Of a stretch of DNA of 27,500 bases, positions 10,401 to 15,551 are shown piece after piece. The stretch spans positions 455,699-483,198 of the forward strand of contig CAJNDS010002229.1 in the NCBI GenBank assembly GCA_905221605.1. Direction: 5' to 3'. The notes below the pieces were generated by a model that searched no databases, was not told the origin of the DNA, and saw only the letters and a program-made list of their open reading frames with translations. Position numbers and translations under genes: made by a program. How positions within the stretch are numbered: position 1 is the first letter of the stretch; the number at the start of each line of letters is the position of its first letter. Source of the stretch: Symbiodinium natans (lineage: Eukaryota > Sar > Dinophyceae > Suessiales > Symbiodiniaceae).

Positions 10401-13400
10401 GTTTAGGGGTTTAGGGTTTGGGGTTGGGTGGCTGTCCGGGTGATATAAGCCCAGGAGCAGCAAGTCGAGACGTCCAGCGGTTTGGGGACTGGAACACAGG
10501 GGCTGAATTTTTATGCGCACCGAGAAGGGCTTAGGGCTGAGGGTCGCTTAGGATTAGGATGCTTCAGGGTTCTTGTTTATGTGGAGATGCCCAGGAGGGA
10601 AAAAAGGTTCGTTTCATTGAGGGTAATCCTTGGCTTCGTATAGGAGCCCGAATGCGACTTAAGGAGTAGGACCACACCTGGTTTAAGGAGCGTTCCTCTA
10701 TCTATCTGGTTCAAAGGAAGTCCTCCTTAAATCGCATTCGGGCCTCCATAACAAGCTAAGGAGAGCCCTCAACGAAAAGGATACTCTGGGTAAGTTTGAT
10801 GGAAAGCTGCTTGAGCAAAAGTCGAAACAGACCTAAACCCTAAACCCTAAACCCTAAACTCTAAACCCTAAACCCCAAACCTCACCCGAAGCCTCAGCAG
10901 GTTGCCTATTCAGTAAAGACTCCCCTTTAGAACCGTCTCCCCGATTTGAGGTCCCAAGGCCTCGTGCAGATCGCCCAGGCCCAGCCGGGCCTGGTCAACA
11001 ACACGGTGGAACGGGTGGGGTGGGGTGGGTGAGGGGTTGGGAGACTGAACCCCCTAAACCCCCTAAACCCGAAACCCCCTAAACCCTTAAACCCTAAACC
11101 CTAAACCCTAAACCCTAAACCCTAAACCCTAAACCCTAAACCCTTCACAGTTGGGGTTAAGGGTTTCAGGGCAGATCCGGAAACGGGGCGTGGGGGGTCA
11201 AGCGCTCCCCCCAAGGGTCCAAGCAAGGTCCGTAGGTTCAGGCTATCCCTAGACCCTAAACCCTAGACCCTAAACCCTAAACCCCAATATGCTGAATGTT
11301 ACATTGCTATATGGTTATATGCGAGGGTTCGCTCCGGCATCTGGAACTTCAAGAGCGCCATACATGGCCAAGAAGGCTCCATACTTCAGTTCTCTTAATC
11401 CTGGCTCCTTCATCTCGAAACCTTTGGGGTTGAGGGTTTGGGGTTTAGGGTTTGGGGTTTAGGGTTTAGGGTCTAGGGTTTGTCAAAATGCGACCCCTTG
11501 CAATGATGATATTCGGCACCAAAGAAGTAACCTCTGGGATGATGTCGCTGGCCCAAAGGTGCTTCATCGCGAAGGAGGCCGAGCCTTTCAACTCTCAGCC
11601 CCCGCAACCCTCAGCCTCGAATCCCAAAGCCGAAATCCTAAAAACGCCAAGAGGGTTTGAAGGTGTAGGGTTTAGGGTAGGGTTTAGGCAAGTTGGGATG
11701 TTCCGACTTATACTACCCGTCCTTCATAGGGATCAGAATAGAGGGTACTACAACTTCTATGAAGGACTGCTAGTATAAGGGGGAACATCCCAAGCTCTAA
11801 CCCCTAAACCCTAAACCCCAAACCCTACACAGTTTGCTCTTCTAGGCTGATAGCACAAAAGCAGCGACCTCGGCGCGCAGCGTCGCCGCGTGGGCGCAGC
11901 GCGGCTCGACGGTCAGCACGAAGCTGCAGTCCTCTCGGGGCTGGGGCTTCAGTGTAAAAAAGGGGGTTGTATAGAGTTTATAGAGGGCTTAGAGGGTTTA
12001 TGAAGGGCTCATAGGGTTTTAAAGGGCTCATGGGGTTCACAAAGGGCTTAGAGGGTTTATGAAGGGGGGTTGTAGGGTTTCTGAAGGGGTTGTAGGGCTT
12101 ATGAACGGCTTAGAGGGCTTATGAAGGGCTCATAGGGTTTATAAAGGGCTTGGAGGGTTTATGAAGGGGGTTTGTAGGGTTTACAAAGGGCTTAGAGGGT
12201 TTATGAAGGGAGTAGTAGGGTTTATGAAGGGCATTATACTACTCATAAAGTCATAAAGCTTTCTTATCACCCCTGGGCTTTTCAACTTTGGCTTAGGAAC
12301 CACGGGTCGCAGGCTTTGGGATCTTAAGGCTGGGGGGGTTTGACGACGGCCCTGATGGCAGAGTTGACCTTACACTCTCAAGCTGTAAATTCCTTGGCCC
12401 AAAAACACATAAACCCTCAACAACTATTCAGAGCTTGGGGGTTAGGGCTTTTGGCTGTAGGCTGTAGGGGGCTCTACGGGTTACTGTATAAACGGAAGGT
12501 TACATGGGGACCGGGACCGTCGAAGATGTCAACATCTTTTCAAAAAGTCTCCAAACGCAATTCTGCAGCCCAACTCGTATTTAACCTATGTACGAAAATA
12601 CTGAGGTGTGATTTGTGATTGGAAATCCTGCATGGAGAGGCATCAACTTCCTAAGCTGAATACCCTGCATTCGCAAAGCCGAACCCTAAGCCATGCCGAC
12701 ACTCAAACTCAAGAACCCCAACCCTAAACCCTAAAGCTAACACCCTAAACCCTAAACCCTAAGCCCTAAGCCCTAAACCCTAAACCCTAACCCTAAACCC
12801 TAAACCATGAAATCTCCTCGATGCAGTCAGTAAGGTAGCCGACACGGAGGTTGACCTAGGAAGCTGCGCCGTGGTGAGGCGCACTTGGGGGCTAGAACAG
12901 GGTTTAGGGTTTAGGGCTAGGGTTTAGGGTGCTCAGGGCTCAGGGTTCAGGGTTCAGGGTTTAGGGGCTTTTGAATGGCTCTGGAATGGAGGCTTGGAAG
13001 TTTTCTTGTGGGCTTGCAAGGGTTCGGGGGTCAAGGGTTTCGACTGAGGGCTTACAGAGCCTGTGGTTGTCAGGGTTCAATGAGATCTTCTTGAGGCTTT
13101 GTTCCGCATGATCGCGAGATGGTTCCGGTGGTTGTTCTTCTAACAACCTGGTGTTAGGGTTGAATGGGGAGTGCGGGGTGACCCTAACCATGGATGGGTA
13201 CCCTATAACCCTTGCGCATCTGTATATCTTTCATATATCCTTTAAGGGAAGACATGGGGTACTCACTTTCCCTCATTCACCTACGAATAAGCCGTTGGCC
13301 ACCAAGGGCAGGATCTTTCGGCCCCAAACCCGAGAGTCCCCTAAACTCCAATACCCAAGCCGCAAAGAGCCCATAAAAATCATTATCAGAATCCTCATCA

Positions 13401-15389
13401 GGGCTGAGGGTCGAGAGTTTTCGGGTTTAGGGCTGGGGGCTAGTAGGGCTGAGGGTCTAGAGTTCTCGGGTTTAGGGTTGAGAGTTTAGGTGATGATGAT
13501 AGCCATGATCTTCGGGGCCGGATGTTTCGCACTCAAAGTACGATTGCTGTTTTTTCCCTTGCCCAGGAAGGAAGCCCCCCCTTTCCTTCTTTCCTTGAAG
13601 CACAAACCACTCCCACTCCCACTCGCATCGAACGACCCGTCAAATTGAAAACAGTCCTCGGGTTGACGTTAAGAGTTAATGTTTTATAAAGCAGGGGTAG
13701 GAGTTGAGGGGGTTAAGGGGCTTAGGGGTTGGGGCCTAAGATGGTCTCCCTCATGTTAAAGCCCGTGTACCCTGCTTTTGTTGATGGCATAGGCCGTTAG
13801 TATGGGGGGGTCACCGAAGTTAGGGGTACCTTATTGGGGTCCTTGAAATTGGGGGAATCTTGCTATTTGGGGGTTCGGGTACTGTGGGGGTCTATAGGAG
13901 CCCAGGAAACCCGCGTGGGCTTCGGCCTCTGCTTGCACAAGCCGTGCCAAACAACTCGCAGGCGCAATGGCCAAAGCCTTGCTCAGGAATGCATCATGAA
14001 AGGCTGCAACTGACAGTGTACTTAACGTACGACTGGGTGGCTTGCCTCAAGAGGTTCCAAGGTCCGGTCTGGAATCTGAGTACAAAAAACAAATAAGCAA
14101 CTCGAAATGAATACTTGCATACTTGCTTTTGTTTGTTTGTTGTGTAGGCATAGTCAGTTAGAGGGGCCAGAAGGGAAAGAGGAGTCAGGCATGTAAGGCT
14201 TAGTCGTTGTTGGGCATTTGGGGTAGTACTGCTGAGGGTTCGGGCGCTCCCGCCCTAAGTCCTACAGCCCTCAAGCCCTCAAACCCTCAAACCCTCAAAC
14301 CCTCAAACCCTCAAACCCTCAAACCCTCAAACCCTCAAACCCTCAAACCCTCAAACCCTTAAACCCTTAAACCCTTAAACCCTAAATCCTACCTCGAACC
14401 CTTGAACCCTAAACCTGCTACGTGAGTTCTACGCTGTTCTTACACCATCTTCGGCGGGCCAAAAAGGGCAGCTTTGGAGACGATTGAAGTATTAGGATTT
14501 TAGGAAGCCTAAACCCTAAACCCTAAACCCTAGACCCTAAACCCTAAACCCTAAACCCTAAACTGCGCAGGCCTCCATGCAGTCCCCCGCGGCCTCCTCG
14601 TAGCGGCCAAGCCGCAGAAGCGCCTGTTGGGTGTGCTTCGAGGGTTTAGGGTTTAGGGTTTAGGGTTTAGGGTTTAGGGTGTAGGGTTTAGGGTTTAGGG
14701 CTAGGGTTTAGGGGTTTGGGGGTTGAGGGCTAGGGTTTAGGGGTTTAGGGGTTTAGGGGCTTAGGGGTTTAGGGGTTTAGGGGTTTAGGGGTTTAGGGGT
14801 TTAGGGTTAAGGGTTTAGGGGTTTAGGGGTTTAGGGGTTTAGGGGTTTAGGGGATTGGGGTTTAGGGGTCAGAGTTAAGGGTTTAGGGTTCGAGTTTGGA
14901 TTTTAGAAGCTCATGAGTGGACATGTGGCGGGGTTTCGTGGTTCTGGGTTGAAGAGTATGTCGCTGCATGTACTTTGGTTTGGGAAATAACGGTCATTAC
15001 TACGTTGTGCTACTCGGGAAAATTTAAACATTAAACCCTAAACCCTGAACCCTAAACCCCAAACCCTAAACCCTAAACCCACTCATTGAAGCGTGCTGGA
15101 GGGTTTTGGGGCTCAGGGCGTTGGGTTCGTCGTGTTTACGGTTTTGGGTTTAGGGTTTGGGGTCTAGGGATTAAGGTTGTACTTGGGGGTTCATGGTTGC
15201 TTATAACCCCAATTGTGAGTCTACCTGTAACCTAGTTAGGGGACTTAGGGGGCTTAAGTACAGTTATAGTTAGGGTTACAAGTGCCCTGTCCCTCCTAGT
15301 CCATCATGAAAAGAATAAGATGCTTGCTATTGATCTTGCTGGCGCGTTGACTGCGGGCCCCATGCTCGCCTTTGCTTTCGCGTGCTGGT
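3700..15389 (-). CDS. Multi-exon tetratricopeptide-repeat (TPR) gene, locus-level entry
   Basis: Fifteen short minus-strand exons (listed separately), plus a tentative one at 15370-15389, join in frame into about six and a half TPR units. The 34-residue period is exact for the intervals RG-to-RG (twice), DC-to-DC and LG-to-LG across exon joins. Consensus TPR positions are present: L8/G9, Y11, A14, D17/C18, A21, P26 and RG at 1-2. Five exons, as bounded here, are exactly 17 codons, half of one TPR. Junctions are mostly AG|GC or AG|GT (some AG|GA) at the 5' site and AG|G at the 3' site, as known for dinoflagellates. TPR proteins are helical scaffolds for protein-protein contacts, often with chaperones, and the sequence does not show which partner. 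The first and last exons are not identified. The join between the exons at 7305-7334 and 6609-6641 gives a repeat four residues too long, and the next half-repeat is two short, so a boundary or exon there may be wrong. The upstream ankyrin gene has the same strand and could be the same unit. Confidence 0.72.
3783..3846. repeat. TTTAGGG array with TTTGGGG variants
   Basis: It lies about 30 bp upstream (minus strand) of the exon at 3700-3750, forming the C-rich end of the preceding intron. Confidence 0.9.
4252..4515. repeat. CCCTACAAA and CCCTAA(A) arrays
   Basis: A 10-mer CCCTACAAAC repeat (about 4295-4405) passes into mixed CCCTAA and CCCTAAA units that end 5 bp before the exon at 4520. On the minus strand this is the G-rich start of the intron after that exon. 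Confidence 0.9.
4520..4567 (-). CDS. TPR exon, ALKLSDCPLALAVRGE
   Basis: Sixteen codons, positions 21 to 3 with one residue fewer than its homologue at 8411-8461, which it resembles (SCAPALVVRGQ versus DCPLALAVRGE). Acceptor TGAGACAG|GCA, donor GGGGAG|GCCTCC. The intron then enters GGTTAGGGTTAGGG repeats at once. Confidence 0.72.
4613..5878. other. Long intron content: TTTAGGG arrays, AT-richer unique DNA, CCCTAAA array
   Basis: Telomere-like arrays at 4613-4640, 4821-4860, 5510-5532, 5696-5727 (TTTAGGG) and 5765-5837 (CCCTAAA). The last two face each other across about 35 bp and would form a hairpin. From 4861 to 5500 the sequence is unique and AT-richer. A 101-codon minus-strand frame (4989-5294) there does not fit the TPR reading. 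Confidence 0.6.
5879..5899 (-). CDS. TPR micro-exon, AAKDCDE
   Basis: Seven codons, TPR positions 14-20. Acceptor GTTCTCAG|GCA with a fair pyrimidine tract, donor GACGAG|GCC. Short exons like this are supported only by frame and TPR register. Confidence 0.55.
5954..6080. repeat. TTTAGGG array with drift to TTTGGGG
   Basis: The C-rich end (minus strand) of the intron before the exon at 5879-5899, about 55 bp from the acceptor. Confidence 0.88.
6390..6471. repeat. Poly-C (6390-6406) and poly-G (6451-6471) flanking a micro-exon
   Basis: Seventeen C and about 21 G either side of VTLKRYEE. On the transcribed strand the upstream intron ends in poly-C and the downstream intron begins in poly-G, mirroring the CCCTAAA/TTTAGGG arrangement at other exons. 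Confidence 0.92.
6423..6446 (-). CDS. TPR micro-exon, VTLKRYEE
   Basis: Eight codons carrying the helix-A RYEE motif. The acceptor (CCCAAG|GTC) directly follows a poly-C intron end (poly-G 6451-6471 on the plus strand). The donor GAAGAG|GC leads into an intron that becomes poly-G within about 18 nt (poly-C 6390-6406 on the plus strand). Joins in frame to AAKDCDE to give RYEEAAKDCDE. Confidence 0.6.
6609..6641 (-). CDS. TPR exon, VTASAYAARAE
   Basis: Eleven codons ending in the RAE/RGx motif that closes a TPR here. Acceptor GTTGCAG|GTG, donor GCAGAG|GCC. The link to the upstream exon makes that repeat four residues too long, so another small exon may be missing between 6642 and 7304. Confidence 0.55.
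6903..6967. repeat. TTTAGGG array, about 9 units
   Basis: Inside the intron 6642-7304, at the acceptor side on the minus strand but about 260 bp from the exon. Confidence 0.92.
7074..7200 (+). mobile_element. Terminal-inverted-repeat element, copy 1
   Basis: Starts CTCGGAGGTTCA and carries the core CCTACTTAGGG...AGTACAGTTA shared with the other copies. The right terminal repeat is missing: the element runs into a CCCTAAA array after TGCCCTAA. Confidence 0.65.
7194..7285. repeat. CCCTAAA array
   Basis: Ends CCCTAACC at the very border of the longer version of the exon at 7305-7334, providing GTTAGGG as a possible 5' splice site on the minus strand. Confidence 0.9.
7305..7334 (-). CDS. TPR exon, AIELSGSLRE (may extend to 7285)
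   Basis: Completes the consensus K-AIEL of TPR helix B. Acceptor TTCGCAG|GCC. Two donors are possible. CGGGAG|GCCC (end 7305, phase 0) fits the GAG|GCC habit of this gene. CTG|GTTAGGG (end 7285, phase 2) would add ALRPRG and keep the 34-residue RG spacing, with the intron starting exactly at the telomere-like array. Confidence 0.7.
7407..7652 (+). repeat. Polypurine GA/GAAA tract, about 245 bp
   Basis: Almost pure A/G on the plus strand with GAGA and GAAA units, hence polypyrimidine on the transcribed strand of the intron 7335-8052. Apparent long Arg/Glu/Lys and Ser/Leu frames across it are compositional. Confidence 0.93.
8053..8103 (-). CDS. TPR exon, ALLDLGDARAALADLSK
   Basis: Seventeen codons, positions 4-20, a near-consensus TPR helix A with part of helix B. 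Acceptor CTTAGAG|GCC, donor TCCAAG|GTGCC. The intron reaches TTTAGGG-type repeats about 20 nt in. The exon sits between CCCTAAA (8008-8030) and TTTAGG (8111-8160) on the plus strand. Confidence 0.82.
8411..8461 (-). CDS. TPR exon, ALRQSPSCAPALVVRGQ
   Basis: Seventeen codons, positions 21 to 3, ending in the consensus RG. Acceptor CGATGAG|GCC, donor GGACAG|GTCGG. The RG here is 34 residues after the RG at the previous join and 34 before the next LRxRG. Confidence 0.82.
8822..8877 (-). CDS. TPR exon, NVHRKLGRLREAVSDADE
   Basis: Fifty-six bp, phase 1 in and phase 0 out. Acceptor GACAGAAG|GC, donor GATGAG|GCCC. The tract CGATGAGGCC at this donor is repeated at the acceptor of the next exon (CGATGAG|GCC at about 8459-8468), so the splice point can slide within a direct repeat without changing the product. 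Flanked on the plus strand by CCCTAAA-type and TTTAGGG arrays. Confidence 0.82.
8887..9015. repeat. TTTAGGG array passing into an 8-mer GGGCTTTA repeat
   Basis: About four TTTAGGG-type units, then about eight GGGCTTTA units, then GGGCTTTC. Lies about 10 bp before the acceptor of the exon at 8822-8877 on the minus strand. Confidence 0.9.
9213..9895 (+). repeat. TTA/ATTACT tract, about 680 bp
   Basis: TTATTACTA and TTACTATTATTAC units with scattered substitutions, inside the 1.3 kb intron 8878-10190. Poly-Leu/Tyr and Ile/Val frames across it are artefacts. Confidence 0.95.
10191..10257 (-). CDS. TPR exon, begins ALHDCEWALMQG, ends VLLIR(G)
   Basis: Sixty-seven bp, 22 codons plus the first base of a glycine codon (phase 0 in, phase 1 out). 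Acceptor GCCGAAAG|GCC, donor TTCGAG|GC. The split glycine is completed by GC at the start of the exon at 8822-8877, which restores the RG of the next TPR. Confidence 0.8.
10611..10779. mobile_element. Foldback element with inverted arms of about 60 bp
   Basis: The left arm around AGCCCGAATGCGACTTAAGG pairs with the right arm CCTTAAATCGCATTCGGGCC. The pairing extends outward to GTTTCATTGAGGG and CCCTCAACGAAAA. The loop holds a second ACCTGGTTTAAGGAG-like tract. No coding capacity, non-autonomous MITE-like, inside the intron 10258-10960. Confidence 0.7.
10833..11143. repeat. CCCTAAA arrays (10833-10880, 11048-11143)
   Basis: The second array starts as CCCCCTAAAC and becomes exact CCCTAAA. Together with GGGGTGGGGTGGG (about 11013-11030) it lies near the acceptor of the exon at 10961-10990. 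Confidence 0.9.
10961..10990 (-). CDS. TPR exon, ARLGLGDLHE
   Basis: Ten codons, TPR positions 4-13. Acceptor TTGACCAG|GCC, donor CACGAG|GCC. The first bases of the intron (GCCTTG) nearly copy the first bases of the next exon (GCCCTG), as expected if intron insertion duplicated its target. Confidence 0.72.
11689..11794. mobile_element. Foldback element, arms of about 45 bp
   Basis: Left arm GTTGGGATGTTCCGACTTAT and right arm ATAAGGGGGAACATCCCAAG, continuing inward with CCGTCCTTCATAG / CTATGAAGGACTG. Shares GATGTTCCCCC and CAGTCCTT with the compound repeat at 3355-3680, so the two appear related. Confidence 0.7.
11869..11931 (-). CDS. TPR exon, begins DCSFVLTVEPRC, ends ATLRAE
   Basis: Twenty-one codons, TPR positions 17 to 3. 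The DC pair here and the DC pair in the exon at 10191-10257 are exactly 34 residues apart after splicing. Acceptor CCGAGAG|GAC, donor GCCGAG|GTCGC. A slightly longer start at 11940 (AG|CCC) is open but breaks the TPR spacing. Confidence 0.78.
11962..12238 (+). repeat. Minisatellite of about 20 bp (AAGGGCTTAGAGGGTTTATG)
   Basis: About 13-14 imperfect units, with variants AAGGGCTCATAGGGTTTATA and AAGGGGGTTGTAGGGTTTCT. G-rich on the plus strand, so it gives the C-rich intron end near the exon at 11869-11931 on the minus strand. Confidence 0.85.
12718..12965. repeat. CCCTAAA array (12718-12806) and TTTAGGG array (12900-12965) bracketing an exon
   Basis: The arrays stand about 10 bp and 45 bp from the VNLRVGYLTDCIE exon, the clearest example of the exon-between-converging-arrays layout. 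Confidence 0.9.
12817..12855 (-). CDS. TPR exon, VNLRVGYLTDCIE
   Basis: Thirteen codons, TPR positions 4-16. Acceptor CTTCCTAG|GTC, donor ATCGAG|GA, a GA donor of the kind dinoflagellates use. The intron then runs GAGATTTCATG into TTTAGGG repeats. On the plus strand the exon sits between a CCCTAAA array (12718-12806) and a TTTAGGG array (12900-12965). Confidence 0.7.
12966..13926. other. Intron content, mostly unique sequence
   Basis: A protein-like minus-strand island at 13056-13139 (AEQSLKKISLNPDNHR) has splice-like ends but is skipped by the TPR register. From 13690 to 13900 G-runs recur about every 25 bp (GGGGGTC, GGGGTAC). Nothing else is supported. Confidence 0.5.
13927..13977 (-). CDS. 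TPR exon, ALAIAPASCLARLVQAE
   Basis: Seventeen codons covering TPR positions 21 to 3 of the next repeat, with A21, I24, P26 and an RG-like QAE end. Acceptor GAGCAAG|GCT, donor GCAGAG|GCC. It joins in phase 0 with the exons on both sides. Confidence 0.75.
14270..14420. repeat. CCCTCAAA 8-mer array
   Basis: About ten copies of CCCTCAAA, then CCCTTAAA and CCCTAAA. An 8-nt telomere-like variant. Confidence 0.93.
14511..14562. repeat. CCCTAAA array, about 7 units
   Basis: Starts 10 bp from the end of the exon at 14573-14623. GTTTAGGG here could also serve as a 5' splice site (GCGCA|GTTTAGGG). Confidence 0.92.
14573..14623 (-). CDS. TPR exon, ALLRLGRYEEAAGDCME
   Basis: Seventeen codons, TPR positions 4-20, with the classic LGRYEEA and DC residues. 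Acceptor CCAACAG|GCG, donor ATGGAG|GCC. The downstream intron begins GCCTGCGCAG and then runs directly into TTTAGGG repeats (CCCTAAA on the plus strand, 14511-14562). Upstream lies a long CCCTAAA/CCCCTAAA-type intron end (14640-14890). Confidence 0.8.
14640..14890. repeat. TTTAGGG then TTTAGGGG (8-mer) array, 250 bp
   Basis: About eight 7-mers are followed by about 18 units of TTTAGGGG with a few variants. The longest telomere-like block in the window. Confidence 0.93.
15029..15080. repeat. CCCTAAA array
   Basis: About 7 units, followed after only about 20 bp by GGGTTTTGGGG, too short a gap for an ordinary exon. Confidence 0.88.
15182..15299 (+). mobile_element. Terminal-inverted-repeat element, copy 2
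   Basis: CTTGGGGGTTCA at the left and TGTCCCTCCTAG at the right, with the shared core GGGGACTTAGGGGGCTT and AGTACAGTTATA. 118 bp. Confidence 0.75.
15370..15389 (-). CDS. TPR gene, tentative 5' exon (DQHAKAK)
   Basis: Minus-strand reading ACCAG...GCAAAG|GC, preceded by GTCAG. It ends in phase 0 and supplies residues 34-36 and 1-3 before the exon at 14573-14623. A longer version starting at a further upstream AG (CTAG, near 15404) is also open. The weakest of the linked exons. Confidence 0.4.
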
Positions 15390-15404
15390 CTGACGAGGAG
15401 TTAT

Positions 15405-15545
15405 ACTAGATTATACGATATAAACCTACATCATACTACATTTTACTACATTATACTATATTATACTATATTGTACTATATTATGCTATAATATGCTAAA
15501 TTATGCTGCATTATGCTGTATTATGCTGTATTATACTATATTATA
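15405..15545. repeat. AT-rich tandem repeat with 10-bp period, directly 3' of the ankyrin gene
   Basis: About 11 copies of a 10-mer, TTATACTATA with variants TTATGCTGTA and ATATGCTAAA, run from about 15431 to 15544 with a looser lead-in from 15405. The array ends only about 7 bp from the ankyrin stop codon on its downstream side, so it lies in the 3' flank or 3' UTR. Confidence 0.9.
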
Positions 15546-15551
15546 AGGACA

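Noticed and set aside
11962-12238. CRISPR-like array
   Set aside because: Units are contiguous with no unique spacers, and the genome is clearly eukaryotic.
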